Shown here in pieces: positions 33,372-42,503 of a stretch of DNA of 64,000 nucleotides (position 1 is the stretch's first letter; each line of letters opens with the position of its first letter). This DNA comes from Pseudomonas kielensis (lineage in GTDB: Bacteria; Pseudomonadota; Gammaproteobacteria; Pseudomonadales; Pseudomonadaceae), in assembly GCF_014236655.1 (NCBI RefSeq), contig NZ_JACMYG010000017.1, forward strand, positions 46,310-110,309. The letters are read 5' to 3'. The notes below the pieces were generated by a model, which worked only from the letters and a program-made list of their open reading frames with translations, was not told where the DNA came from and did no database searches. The position numbers and the translations under genes were made by a program.

Positions 33372-34697
33372 ATGACTCTCGCCACACCCGAACTGCTCGC
33401 CCCCGCCGGCACCCTGAAAAACATGCGTTACGCCTTCGCCTATGGCGCCGATGCGGTGTATGCCGGTCAGCCGCGCTACAGCCTGCGGGTGCGCAACAAC
33501 GAGTTCGATCACGCCAACCTGGCCCTCGGGATCAGCGAAGCCCAGGCCCAGGGCAAGCGCTTCTACGTGGTGGTCAACATCGCCCCGCACAACGCCAAGC
33601 TCAAGACCTTTCTCAAGGACCTCGAACCGGTGATTGCCATGGCCCCGGACGCGCTGATCATGTCCGACCCGGGCTTGATCATGCTGGTGCGCCGGCATTT
33701 CCCGCAGATGCCGATCCACCTTTCGGTGCAAGCCAATACCGTGAACTGGGCCAGTGTCGAGTTCTGGCAGCAACAGGGGCTGAGCCGGATCATCCTCTCG
33801 CGTGAGTTGTCCCTGGAGGAAATCGCCGAGATCCGTCAGCAGGTACCGGCCATGGAGCTGGAAGTGTTTGTCCACGGCGCGCTGTGCATGGCCTATTCCG
33901 GGCGCTGCCTGCTGTCGGGCTACCTGAACAAGCGCGATGCCAACCAGGGCACCTGCACCAATGCCTGCCGCTGGAAGTATTCAGCCCAGCCGGCGACGGA
34001 AAACAACGTGGGCGAGATCGTCCAGCAGTTTGCGCCGGAACCGACCCTGGGCCTCGGCACACCGACCGACCAGGTGTTCCTGTTGCAGGAAGCCAATCGC
34101 CCGGACGAACTGCTGCCGGCCTTCGAAGATGAACACGGCACCTACATCATGAACGCCAAGGACCTGCGCGCCGTGCAGCACGTGGAGCGCCTGACGCACA
34201 TGGGCGTGCATTCGCTGAAGATCGAAGGCCGGACCAAGTCGCACTTCTATTGCGCACGTACCACCCAGGTCTACCGACGCGCGATCGACGACGCCGTGGC
34301 CGGCCGCCCGTTCGACCGCAGCCTGATGACGGACCTGGAGTCCCTGGCCCAGCGCGGCTACACCGAAGGTTTCCTGCGCCGCCACGTCCACGACGAGTAC
34401 CAGAACTACCAGAACGGCAGCTCGGTCTGCGACCGCCAGCAGTTCGTCGGCGAACTGACCGGCGAGCGCCGTGAGCGCCTGGCCGAGGTCAAGGTGAAAA
34501 ACCGCTTTGCCCTGGGCGACCACATGGAACTGATGACCCCCAAGGGCAACTTCCACTTCGACCTGCAGCAGTTGCAGAACGCCAAGGGCGAGCCGCTGGA
34601 AGTGGCGCCGGGGGACGGCCACATCGTCTACCTGCCGATTCCGGATGCGGTGGACTTGCAATATGGGCTGTTGATGCGGGATGTGAACAAAGACTGA
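33372..34697 (+). CDS. trhP: tRNA hydroxylation protein TrhP/YegQ (U32 family)
   Basis: A 441-residue protein of the U32 family. The start TPELLAPAGTLKNMRYAFAYGADAVYAG and the signature EVFVHGALCMAYSGRCLLSGYLNKRDANQGTC are typical of YegQ (E. coli 453 residues), called TrhP, which makes 5-hydroxyuridine at tRNA position 34 without oxygen, using prephenate. The cysteines in ALCMAYSGRC and GTCTNACRW are those that bind an iron-sulfur cluster. It is too long to be UbiU or UbiV, the other U32 proteins of pseudomonads. It stands alone. Confidence 0.85.
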   Translation: MTLATPELLAPAGTLKNMRYAFAYGADAVYAGQPRYSLRVRNNEFDHANLALGISEAQAQGKRFYVVVNIAPHNAKLKTFLKDLEPVIAMAPDALIMSDPGLIMLVRRHFPQMPIHLSVQANTVNWASVEFWQQQGLSRIILSRELSLEEIAEIRQQVPAMELEVFVHGALCMAYSGRCLLSGYLNKRDANQGTCTNACRWKYSAQPATENNVGEIVQQFAPEPTLGLGTPTDQVFLLQEANRPDELLPAFEDEHGTYIMNAKDLRAVQHVERLTHMGVHSLKIEGRTKSHFYCARTTQVYRRAIDDAVAGRPFDRSLMTDLESLAQRGYTEGFLRRHVHDEYQNYQNGSSVCDRQQFVGELTGERRERLAEVKVKNRFALGDHMELMTPKGNFHFDLQQLQNAKGEPLEVAPGDGHIVYLPIPDAVDLQYGLLMRDVNKD

Positions 34698-34746
34698 CGG
34701 TGGCCCTCGCGCCTACACAATCCCTCTAGGCACACACCCAAGACCT

Positions 34747-34837
34747 TGTAGGAGCGAGCCCTGCTCGCGATGGACGTCAACGATGACGCGGGTTTCCTGA
34801 ATAAATGCGGCGCGCTCAGGTTTTTCGCGAGCACGCC
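34747..34837. repeat. REPIN-like inverted pair of REP elements
   Basis: The sequence starts TGTAGGAGCGAGC, CCT, GCTCGCGATGG and ends with CGCGCTCAGGTTTTTCGCGAGCA, two REP units in inverted order with a spacer that includes GACGTCAACGATGACGCGGGTTTCCTG. This is the layout of REPINs in P. fluorescens, which are moved by RAYT transposases. The left hairpin GCGAGC / GCTCGC is perfect; the outer match is partial, so the copy is probably decaying. It lies in the gap after trhP. Confidence 0.7.
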
Positions 34838-34868
34838 GCAAGCGCCTCCAGAAGGTGTGTTCGAAGGT

Positions 34869-36188
34869 TTACAGCACCATCGCTGCCACCCAGCCAAACG
34901 CCAGCAACGGCAGGTTGTAGTGCAGGAAAGTCGGGACCACGGTGTCCCAGATATGGTGATGCTGGCCGTCGATGTTCAGGCCCGACGTCGGGCCCAGGGT
35001 CGAGTCCGAGGCCGGTGAACCGGCGTCGCCCAGGGCCCCGGCGGTGCCGACGATGCAGACGATGGCCAATGGACTGAAGCCCAACTGCACGCACAGCGGC
35101 ACAAAGATCGCCGCCAGGATCGGCACCGTGGAAAAGGACGAGCCGATGCCCATGGTCACCAGCAGCCCAACCAGTAGCATCAACAACGCGCCGACGCCCT
35201 TGCTGTGGCCGATCCACGCCGCCGACGTCTCAACCAGGGTCTGCACTTCGCCGGTGGCCTTCATGACCTCGGCGAACCCGGAGGCGGCGATCATGATGAA
35301 ACCAATCATCGCCATCATCTTCATGCCTTCGGTGAACAGGTCGTCGGTCTCGCGCCAGCGCACCACCCCCGATACCGAGAAGATCAGGAACCCGGCCAAC
35401 GCGCCGATAATCATCGAGTCCAGCAGCAACTGGATGATGAAGGCGGCGGCAATCGCCAGCCCTGCCACCATCAACGTCAGCGGGTTGTACTGGACAGCCA
35501 CCTGCTCGACCCGCTCGATCTTCTCCAGGTCATACACGCGCTTCTTGCGGTAGCTGACAAACGCCAGCAACAACCCGAAGACCATGCCCAACGCCGGAAT
35601 ACCCATGGCGTGGGTGACGTTGACGCCACTGATGTCGACGCCACTCTTGGCCACGTTGGCCAGCAGAATCTCATTGAGGAAGATATTGCCGAAACCCACC
35701 GGCAGGAACATGTATGGCGTGATCAAGCCGAAGGTCATGACGCAGGCGATCAAGCGGCGATCCAGTTGCAGCTTGGTCAGCACGTACAGCAGCGGCGGCA
35801 CCAGCAGGGGAATAAAAGCAATGTGAATCGGCAGGATGTTCTGCGAGGCGATCGCCACCGCCCAGAGCAAACCGATCAGCACCCATTTGATCTGGCCACC
35901 GCCGTTGGCGTCCTGGCGATCCACCAGGGCCAGGGCTTTGTCCGCCAGGGCGTGGGCCAGGCCGGACTTGGCAATTGCCACCGCAAAGGCGCCGAGCAAG
36001 GCGTAGGACAACGCCACGGTCGCCCCGCCGCCCAGGCCACTGTTGAAGGCCTTGAGCGTCGCTTCCATACCCAGGCCACCGGTCAGGCCACCCACCAGCG
36101 CGCCAACGATCAGCGCGATCACCACATGCACGCGGGACAGGCTGAGCACCAGCATGACGCCAACCGCGGCAATTACTGCATTAATCAT
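34869..36188 (-). CDS. NhaC/YuiF-type Na+/H+ antiporter or amino acid permease
   Basis: A 439-residue carrier with about 11-12 membrane helices. It matches the Na+/H+ antiporter family that includes YuiF (histidine permease in Bacillus) more than NhaA: LSRVHVVIALIVGALVGGLTGGLG at the start and GTAGALGDAGSPASDSTLGPTSGLN near the end are the conserved blocks. The frame opens upstream at 36266, but the ATG at 36188 has GAGGT before it. It diverges from a TlpQ-like chemoreceptor, the same neighbour pair as in P. aeruginosa. I infer uptake or export of a small amine or amino acid, but the substrate is not proven. Confidence 0.8.
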   Translation of the reverse strand: MINAVIAAVGVMLVLSLSRVHVVIALIVGALVGGLTGGLGMEATLKAFNSGLGGGATVALSYALLGAFAVAIAKSGLAHALADKALALVDRQDANGGGQIKWVLIGLLWAVAIASQNILPIHIAFIPLLVPPLLYVLTKLQLDRRLIACVMTFGLITPYMFLPVGFGNIFLNEILLANVAKSGVDISGVNVTHAMGIPALGMVFGLLLAFVSYRKKRVYDLEKIERVEQVAVQYNPLTLMVAGLAIAAAFIIQLLLDSMIIGALAGFLIFSVSGVVRWRETDDLFTEGMKMMAMIGFIMIAASGFAEVMKATGEVQTLVETSAAWIGHSKGVGALLMLLVGLLVTMGIGSSFSTVPILAAIFVPLCVQLGFSPLAIVCIVGTAGALGDAGSPASDSTLGPTSGLNIDGQHHHIWDTVVPTFLHYNLPLLAFGWVAAMVL

Positions 36189-36408
36189 CGTTACCTCAAG
36201 GCACAGTCGCCGCTGAACGCGGCGCAAACGGGATGAGTCCGGCCTGCCAGCTGCAAGGGCCGACACCGGGTGGAATAGAGGTTTTATTAGAGGGCGCGCA
36301 CTGTGCCGCAGCCCGCCGCGCTTGTCAAAAGCTACGCGGCCTCAAGAAAGCGCTGATGAGGCCGTTACAGGTCCAGGTCTTGGATATTTATCGATTAAGG
36401 GCGCCTCC

Positions 36409-38553
36409 ATGTCACTCAGACAGCTGTCGATTCAATGGAAAATCACCCTGCTGGCCGGGCTGTGCCTGGCCGGCATCGTGACCTTGCTGGTGGGTCTGTC
36501 GTTGTATCGCATGGAGCACAGTTCCGAACTGGTCAAGGCATCGAGCATGAGCATGCTCAATGAAGCGGCTCAATCGCGCATCGAAGCCCAGGGCGAAGTC
36601 CAGGCGCTGGGGATTCGCCAGCAGTTCATGGACGCCTATCAATATGGCCATGGCTTCTCGCGCCAGGTGCTGTTTCTGCGCGAACAGGCCGAGAAACGGT
36701 TCCTCGACGCCTTCGACCTGCGCGAAGACCTGACCCGCCAGGTCAAGTCGGCGCTGCTGGCCAACCCGCAACTGCTCGGGCTGTCGCTGGTGTTCGAAGC
36801 CAACGCCCTGGATGGCAAGGATGAGCTGTTTGCCGGCCAGGAGGAACTGGGCAGCAATGACAAGGGCCGCTTTGCCCTGTACTGGTCGCAGCCGACCGCC
36901 GGCAAGCTGAACTCGATGGCGCTGCCCGAAAGCGACATGGCCGACACCCGCACCGGCCCCAGCGGCGAACCGGCCAATGCCTGGTTCACTTGCCCGCGCG
37001 CAACCCTCAAGCCCTGCGTGATCGAACCCTATTTCTATGTGATCGACGGCCAGAACGTGCTGATGACCAGCATCGTCTTCCCCTTGCTGGCGGATGGCAA
37101 AGTCATCGCCTCGCTGTCGGTGGACATCAACCTCAACAGCCTGCAGGCCGTCAGCCAGCAGGCGAGCCGCGAGCTCTACGACGGCCAGACAAGCGTCAGC
37201 ATCCTCAGCCCGGTCGGCCTGCTCGCCGGCTATAGCCCGGACGCCAGCAAACTCAGCCAGCGCCTGGACGCGGTGGACCCGGACGGCGCCGAACTGCTGC
37301 GCATGCTGGGCGCCGCCCACCAGACCCAGAGCCTGCGCAGCCAGCAGCAACTCAAGGTGCTGTCGCCATTCGAACCGATTCCCGGCGGCAAGGCCTGGGG
37401 GGTGTTGCTCGACGTGCCGCAACAGGTCGTGGTCGGCCCGGCGCAGGCCCTGCAGGCCGAACTCGACGCCACCAACACCACCGGCACCCTGATCGAGTTG
37501 GCCCTGGGCCTGATCGCCGCGGTCATCGGCCTGCTGCTGGTGTGGCTGATGGCCCGCAGCGTGACCCGGCCGATTCTCGGCGTGGCCCGGATGCTCGAAG
37601 ACATCGCCAGCGGCGAAGGCGACCTGACGCGGCGCCTGGCCTACGACAAGCAGGACGAACTCGGGCAACTGGCCGGCTGGTTCAACCGCTTCCTCGACAA
37701 GCTGCAACCGATCATTGCCGAGGTCAAACGTTCGGTGCAGGACGCCCGCAGTACCGCCGACCAGTCCTCGGCCATCGCCACCCAGACCAGCGCCGGGATG
37801 GAGCAGCAGTACCGCCAGGTCGATCAAGTGGCCACTGCCTCCCACGAAATGAGCGCCACCGCCCAGGACGTCGCCCGCAGCGCGGCGCAGGCGGCACAAG
37901 CGGCGCGCGACGCGGACCAGGCCACCCGCCAGGGCCTGACCGTGATCGACCGCACCACCGCCAGCATCGACAGCCTGGCCGCCGACATGAGCACCGCCAT
38001 GGGCCAGGTCGAAGGCCTGGCGGCCAACAGCGAGAAAATCGGTTCGGTGCTGGAAGTGATCCGCGCCATCGCCGAGCAGACCAACCTGCTGGCGCTCAAC
38101 GCCGCCATTGAAGCGGCGCGCGCCGGGGAAGCCGGGCGCGGCTTTGCGGTGGTGGCCGACGAGGTGCGCAACCTCGCCCGCCGCACACAAGAGTCGGTGG
38201 AGGAAACCCGCCAGGTGATCGAGCAACTGCAAAGCGGCACCCAGCAAGTGGTCGGCGCCATGGGCAACAGCCACCGCCAGGCCCAGGGTAGCGTCGAGCA
38301 GGTTGGCCAGGCCGTGACCGCGCTGCGCCAGATCGGCGACGCGGTGACGGTGATTACCGACATGAACCTGCAGATCGCCAGTGCCGCCGAAGAACAGAGC
38401 GCGGTGGCCGAAGAGATCAACAACAACGTGGCCACCATCCGCGACGTGACCGAGTCGCTGTCGGGCCAGGCCAATGAATCGGCGCGAGTCAGCCAGTCGC
38501 TCAACAGCCTGGCCAACCAGCAGCAGAGCCTGATGGATCAGTTCCGGGTGTAA
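36409..38553 (+). CDS. tlpQ: methyl-accepting chemotaxis protein, TlpQ-like
   Basis: A 714-residue chemoreceptor: first membrane helix at about residues 12-34 (LLAGLCLAGIVTLLVGLSLY), a large periplasmic dCache-type sensor domain to about residue 350, second helix (about 364-385, LIELALGLIAAVIGLLLVWLMA), HAMP and a signalling domain with the conserved hairpin tip AEQTNLLALNAAIEAARAGE. In P. aeruginosa the receptor in this gene order is TlpQ, which senses histamine and polyamines; that identity here rests on length, order and domain type. The ATG at 36409 was chosen because AAGG precedes it; the frame opens upstream to 36322. It diverges from the carrier gene. Confidence 0.8.
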   Translation: MSLRQLSIQWKITLLAGLCLAGIVTLLVGLSLYRMEHSSELVKASSMSMLNEAAQSRIEAQGEVQALGIRQQFMDAYQYGHGFSRQVLFLREQAEKRFLDAFDLREDLTRQVKSALLANPQLLGLSLVFEANALDGKDELFAGQEELGSNDKGRFALYWSQPTAGKLNSMALPESDMADTRTGPSGEPANAWFTCPRATLKPCVIEPYFYVIDGQNVLMTSIVFPLLADGKVIASLSVDINLNSLQAVSQQASRELYDGQTSVSILSPVGLLAGYSPDASKLSQRLDAVDPDGAELLRMLGAAHQTQSLRSQQQLKVLSPFEPIPGGKAWGVLLDVPQQVVVGPAQALQAELDATNTTGTLIELALGLIAAVIGLLLVWLMARSVTRPILGVARMLEDIASGEGDLTRRLAYDKQDELGQLAGWFNRFLDKLQPIIAEVKRSVQDARSTADQSSAIATQTSAGMEQQYRQVDQVATASHEMSATAQDVARSAAQAAQAARDADQATRQGLTVIDRTTASIDSLAADMSTAMGQVEGLAANSEKIGSVLEVIRAIAEQTNLLALNAAIEAARAGEAGRGFAVVADEVRNLARRTQESVEETRQVIEQLQSGTQQVVGAMGNSHRQAQGSVEQVGQAVTALRQIGDAVTVITDMNLQIASAAEEQSAVAEEINNNVATIRDVTESLSGQANESARVSQSLNSLANQQQSLMDQFRV

Positions 38554-38602
38554 ACCACCGCCGGTGGGGCGACCAGATGCGCCCCACCGGCCTGATCGGC
38601 CA

Positions 38603-39916
38603 TCAGATCCTGGGTAACTCGATCACTACCCGCAACCCGCCCCACTGGCTTTCTTCCAAACGCAATTGCCCACCCCACGCCTCGACGATATCGCGCACGA
38701 TGCCCAACCCCAGGCCATGCCCGTCGGTCTGTTCATCCAGGCGCGTACCCCGGCTCAATACCTGGTCGCGCTGGGTTTCGGGAATCCCCGGGCCATCGTC
38801 TTCGACCGCCAGCACAAACCCCTCGGGCGTCTGCGCCACGCTCAGGCGCACCTCGGCATCAGCCCATTTGCAGGCGTTGTCCAGCAGGTTGCCGAGCAAT
38901 TCCAGCAGGTCCTCGCGATCCCACGGCAGGTGCAGGCCGGCCGGCGCGACGTAACTGAGGTCCAGGTGCTCGCCGTGAATCATGTTCAGGGTTGCCAGCA
39001 GCCCCGGCAGCTCGGCATCACAATCAAACAACGCGCCGGGCAAGGCGTCACCGGCCAGTCGCGCGCGGTTCAGTTCACGGTTCAGGCGCTGCTGCACCTG
39101 CTCCAGTTGCGCCTGCAGGACTTTGCGCAGCTCGGGATGGGCATCGAGCTTGTCGCTGGAAGCCAGGCTCAGCAACACCGCCAACGGGGTCTTCAGTGCA
39201 TGGCCGAGGTTGCCCAGGGCGTTGCGCGAGCGCTTGAGGCTGTCTTCGGTGTGCGCCAGCAGGTGGTTGATCTGCGCCACCAGGGGTTCCAGTTCTTCGG
39301 GGACCTGGGCGTCCAGTTGCGAGCGCTGCCCCTGTTGCAATTGAGCGATCTGCTCACGGGCGTTTTCCAGCGGCCGCAGGGCGCGGCGTACAGTGACCCG
39401 CTGCAACAACAGAATCAGGAGCAGGCCGGCCAGGCCCAGGCCCAGGCCGATCTGGCGCATACGCCGAAAGCTCTCCTGCACCGGGGTGTAGTCCTGGGCC
39501 ACGCTGATGGAGATCGACTGGCCCAGGCGCCGGTAGTCCGAGCGCAGCACCAGCAGATGTTGACCCTCCGGCCCTAATTGCGGGTTGCTGTGCAGGCCGG
39601 GCTGCTCGAGCAACGGCAGCTCCTTGTCCCACAACGAACGCGAACGCCAGTGGGTGTCGGCAAAGTCGATGCGGAAATAATGCCCGGAGAACGGCCGCTG
39701 ATAGGCCGGCGACAGGCGGCGCTCATCCAGTTGGATCCCCTGTGGGCCACGCACCAGGGCCACCAGCAGATTTTCACTGTCGTTGCGCAGGCCCGCTTCA
39801 AGGTAACGTTGCAGCCCCTGTTCGAACAGCCACAGGCTGGTCTGCACCAGCACCAGGCCGACAATCAGCAGCACACTGACCAGGCCCAGGCTCAAACGCC
39901 GCTGGATCGACCTCAC
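38603..39916 (-). CDS. bqsS: two-component sensor histidine kinase, BqsS/CarS-type
   Basis: A 437-residue kinase starting at GTG 39916 (RSIQRRLSLGLVSVLLIVGLV). Two membrane helices (about 6-28 and 166-184) flank a periplasmic domain of about 135 residues. The phospho-accepting histidine is in LGHALKTPLAVLLSL (about residue 252), and the ATP-binding blocks are LGNLLDNACKWA, VEDDGPGIP and DGHGLGLGIV. The start overlaps the regulator's stop by four bases (GTGA), so the two are translationally coupled. Gene order matches the P. aeruginosa pair BqsRS/CarRS, which responds to extracellular Fe(II) and calcium. Confidence 0.82.
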   Translation of the reverse strand: MRSIQRRLSLGLVSVLLIVGLVLVQTSLWLFEQGLQRYLEAGLRNDSENLLVALVRGPQGIQLDERRLSPAYQRPFSGHYFRIDFADTHWRSRSLWDKELPLLEQPGLHSNPQLGPEGQHLLVLRSDYRRLGQSISISVAQDYTPVQESFRRMRQIGLGLGLAGLLLILLLQRVTVRRALRPLENAREQIAQLQQGQRSQLDAQVPEELEPLVAQINHLLAHTEDSLKRSRNALGNLGHALKTPLAVLLSLASSDKLDAHPELRKVLQAQLEQVQQRLNRELNRARLAGDALPGALFDCDAELPGLLATLNMIHGEHLDLSYVAPAGLHLPWDREDLLELLGNLLDNACKWADAEVRLSVAQTPEGFVLAVEDDGPGIPETQRDQVLSRGTRLDEQTDGHGLGLGIVRDIVEAWGGQLRLEESQWGGLRVVIELPRI

Positions 39917-40581
39917 TGCGCCTGCCCGCCGAACAGGTAGCCCTGGCCTCGACGGGTTTCGATCACGCTGCGCCCCAGCTTGCGCCGCAGGTGGTTGACG
40001 TGGACTTCGAGGACATTGGAGTCGCGCTCGGTTTCGCCGTCGTAGAGGTGCTCGGCCAGGTGGCTCTTGGAGAGGATCTGCTGCGGGTGCAGCATGAAGT
40101 AGCGCAACAGGCGGAACTCGGCGGAGGTCAGCTGGATATCGGCACCATCGCGCACCACGCACTGCCGGCCTTCGTCCAGATGCAGGCCGGCGGACTTGAG
40201 CGTCGGCTGATTGGCCTGGCCGTGGGAACGGCGCAGCAGTGCTTGAATCCGCAGGTGCAGCTCTTCGGGGTGAAAGGGTTTGGTCAGGTAGTCGTCGGCG
40301 CCCGCCTTGAGCCCCTCGATGCGTTCGGCCCAGGAGTCGCGCGCGGTCAGCACCAGCACCGGCGTGGCCAGGCCACCCGCACGCCATTGGCTGAGCACTT
40401 CCAGGCCCGGCATCCCCGGCAGGCCGAGGTCAAGGACGATCAGGTCATAGGGTTCGCTGCTGCCCTGGTACACGGCATCGCGTCCATCGGCCAGCCAGTC
40501 CACCGCGTAACCCTGGCGATTGAGTCCGGCCAGCAACTCGTCGGCCAGCGGCACGTGGTCTTCCACCAGAAGCAAACGCAT
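39913..40581 (-). CDS. bqsR: OmpR-family response regulator, BqsR/CarR-type
   Basis: A 222-residue response regulator. The receiver domain has the acidic pocket (LLVEDH), phospho-accepting aspartate in LIVLDLGLPGMPG (about residue 51) and the lysine in YLTKPFHPEELHLR. The C-terminal winged helix is of OmpR type (LTSAEFRLLRYFMLHP; RDSNVLEVHVNHLRRKLG; TRRGQGYLFGG). It starts 3 bases after the second PepSY gene and overlaps the kinase gene. Its own operator box is probably the direct repeat in front of the first PepSY gene. Confidence 0.88.
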   Translation of the reverse strand: MRLLLVEDHVPLADELLAGLNRQGYAVDWLADGRDAVYQGSSEPYDLIVLDLGLPGMPGLEVLSQWRAGGLATPVLVLTARDSWAERIEGLKAGADDYLTKPFHPEELHLRIQALLRRSHGQANQPTLKSAGLHLDEGRQCVVRDGADIQLTSAEFRLLRYFMLHPQQILSKSHLAEHLYDGETERDSNVLEVHVNHLRRKLGRSVIETRRGQGYLFGGQAQ

Positions 40582-40584
40582 CGA

Positions 40585-40896
40585 TCAATCTTCCTTGTCT
40601 TTGAGTAAACGGCCGGTCCTGGCGTCCAGGTCCAGCTCACGCACCACGCCCTGGGGGGTCAGCAGTTCGACTTCATAAATGTAGACGTCATGTTTCTCTT
40701 CCAGCTCCGCCTCCAGGAGCTTGGCGCCGGGGTAGCGGTCCAGCGCCTGCTGCAGCAGTTGCTCCAGCGGCAGGATCACGCCTTGCTGGCGCAGGCGCAG
40801 GGCTTCGTCCTGATCGAGATCGCGGGCCACTGCCAGTGAACAGACCGCCAGTAGCGCCAGGGCAGCCAGCCCATAAGCGCGCAGATTTACCTTCAT
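40585..40896 (-). CDS. secreted PepSY-domain protein (second of the pair)
   Basis: A 103-residue periplasmic protein: signal peptide (YGLAALALLAVCSLAVARD, cleavage after VAR or nearby) and one PepSY domain (GAKLLEAELEEKHDVYIYEVELLTPQGVVRELDLDARTGRLL). Its ATG shares one base with the stop of the gene before it (TAATG). PepSY domains are thought to inhibit peptidases or bind metal ions; in this operon the two PepSY proteins are candidates for input to the sensor kinase. The frame opens upstream to 40956 but the ATG at 40896 is coupled to the preceding gene. Confidence 0.88.
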   Translation of the reverse strand: MKVNLRAYGLAALALLAVCSLAVARDLDQDEALRLRQQGVILPLEQLLQQALDRYPGAKLLEAELEEKHDVYIYEVELLTPQGVVRELDLDARTGRLLKDKED

Positions 40897-41204
40897 TACG
40901 TATCCTGATGATCCTTGAGTAGCTGCCCGGTGACAGCGTCCAATTCCAGGTCCCACTCAATGCCTTGTTGGTCACGCAACTCGATCTGATAGATGTACTT
41001 GCCGTACTCTTCTTCCAGTTCGGTTTCGGTAATGGTCGCGCCGGGGTGTTTGGCCAGTGCGCTGGCATTGAGCTTCTCGAAAGACACAATGGTACCAGCG
41101 TCACGCAATCTCAGGGCTTCATCCGGGCCCAGGTCGCGGGCGTGGGCCAGGTTGGCCGTCAGGGCGACAAGGCTGGCGGTGAACAGGGTGATCAGGGTTT
41201 TCAT
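40896..41204 (-). CDS. secreted PepSY-domain protein (first of the pair)
   Basis: A 102-residue periplasmic protein with signal peptide MKTLITLFTASLVALTANLA and a PepSY domain (GATITETELEEEYGKYIYQIELRDQQG; LELDAVTGQLLKD). It is a paralogue of the next gene, probably a tandem duplicate; both keep the same pattern DLGPDEALRLRDAG / DLDQDEALRLRQQG after the signal. It is the first gene of the PepSY-PepSY-regulator-kinase operon and has a regulator box 44 bases upstream. Confidence 0.88.
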   Translation of the reverse strand: MKTLITLFTASLVALTANLAHARDLGPDEALRLRDAGTIVSFEKLNASALAKHPGATITETELEEEYGKYIYQIELRDQQGIEWDLELDAVTGQLLKDHQDT

Positions 41205-41230
41205 CGGCGGTCTCCAGATCCGTAGGGACC

Positions 41231-41263
41231 CAGACTACCGGCAACAACTTAATTGAAACTGAA
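41231..41263 (-). promoter_or_regulatory. BqsR/PmrA-type box and -10 of the PepSY operon
   Basis: On the minus strand TTCAG-TTTCAA-TTAAG (41263-41248) matches the published BqsR box TTAAG-N6-TTAAG with one change in the first half-site. A -10-like TAGTCT (41237-41232) follows 10 bases later, a common distance for OmpR-family activators that bind across the -35 region. Confidence 0.6.
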
Positions 41264-41328
41264 TCGTCATCATCGATGGACGGCGTACACCCACCCCGCA
41301 AGCCAGGCTTGCACAACGCGAGAGCTGC

Positions 41329-42408
41329 ATGAGCGCTATCCACATCAAATTCCCGGCCCTGACCCTCAAGGCCGGACCGCGGGCTTTCACGCGGATTCGT
41401 CAACAGGGCCTGAACGCGATGCAGGTGGGCACGCTGCCCGGTGCCGCCGGCGGCCCGAAAGCCCTGGGTATCCAGGGCCTGGACCTGGCGCTGTTCGGTG
41501 AGTGGCTGCCGACCGCACCCCGTGAGCGCTCGCTGATTGGCGCTTCGGTGGGTTCCTGGCGCTTCGCCAGTGCTTGCTTGCCGGACGCCGCCGAAGGCAT
41601 CCGGCGCCTGGGCCAGCTCTACACCGAACAGCACTTCAGCAAGGGCGTGAGCATGGCGCAGATCAGCCAGAGCTCGCGGCGCATGCTCGATGAACTGCTC
41701 GACGGCCGCGATGCGCGGATCCTCGACAACCCCCATTACCGCTTGAACATCATGGTGGTCAAAAGCCACGGCCTGCTGGCGGATGATCACCGCGGCCGCC
41801 TGGGCCTGGGGCTGTCGTCGGTGATCGCCGACAACCTGCGGGGACGCGCGCGCTTGTCGCGGCATTTCGAACGGCTGATCATCCACGACCCGCGCCTGGC
41901 GCCTCCGCTCAATGCCCTGCATGACTTCCCCTCGCGCTATGTCGCGCTGAATGCCGGCAACCTGCGCCAGGCCTTGCTCGCGTCGGGCTCGATCCCGATG
42001 GTCATGGAAGGCGTGCGCGATCTGCCAGGGGCCGGGCCCGGTACCTTCCGCGACGGTGGCCTGCTGGACTATCACCTCGACCTGCCCTACAGCGGCGACG
42101 ACATCGTGCTCTACCCGCACTTCACCGACCGGGTGATCCCCGGCTGGTTCGACAAGACCCTGCCCTGGCGTCGCGCCTGCCCCCAACGCCTGCAGGATGT
42201 GCTGTTGCTGGCGCCGTCCAAGGACTACCTGGCCCGCCTGCCCTACGGCAAACTCCCGGACCGCAACGACTTCAAGCGTTTCATGGACGATGCAGCAGGC
42301 CGCCAGAAGTACTGGCGCACCACCATGCAGGAAAGCCAGCGCCTGGGCGACGAGTTCCTCGAACTGGCCACCAACGGCCGCCTGGGCGAGCACTTGCTGA
42401 CCCTTTAG
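41329..42408 (+). CDS. patatin-like phospholipase family protein
   Basis: A 359-residue protein with the serine-aspartate dyad of patatins: GxSxG in LIGASVGSWRFAS (serine about residue 66) and DGG in TFRDGGLLDYHL (about 244). An oxyanion loop is less clear than in ExoU-like proteins, and no secretion or membrane segment is visible, so it should act on a lipid in the cytoplasm. It diverges from the PepSY operon; the same neighbours occur in P. aeruginosa. Substrate unknown. Confidence 0.78.
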   Translation: MSAIHIKFPALTLKAGPRAFTRIRQQGLNAMQVGTLPGAAGGPKALGIQGLDLALFGEWLPTAPRERSLIGASVGSWRFASACLPDAAEGIRRLGQLYTEQHFSKGVSMAQISQSSRRMLDELLDGRDARILDNPHYRLNIMVVKSHGLLADDHRGRLGLGLSSVIADNLRGRARLSRHFERLIIHDPRLAPPLNALHDFPSRYVALNAGNLRQALLASGSIPMVMEGVRDLPGAGPGTFRDGGLLDYHLDLPYSGDDIVLYPHFTDRVIPGWFDKTLPWRRACPQRLQDVLLLAPSKDYLARLPYGKLPDRNDFKRFMDDAAGRQKYWRTTMQESQRLGDEFLELATNGRLGEHLLTL

Positions 42409-42503
42409 TCAGTGTTTTCCCGCAAGCGTTATTTCAAGCTGTTAAACTCGCCCCCTGCCCCCATCGCCGCGGGCGATAGCCACCTGACAGAGCTCAAACC
42501 ACT

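Noticed and set aside
42409..42503. preQ1 riboswitch in front of queD
   Set aside because: The leader is short and I could not find the small H-type hairpin plus A-rich tail that overlaps the ribosome-binding site.
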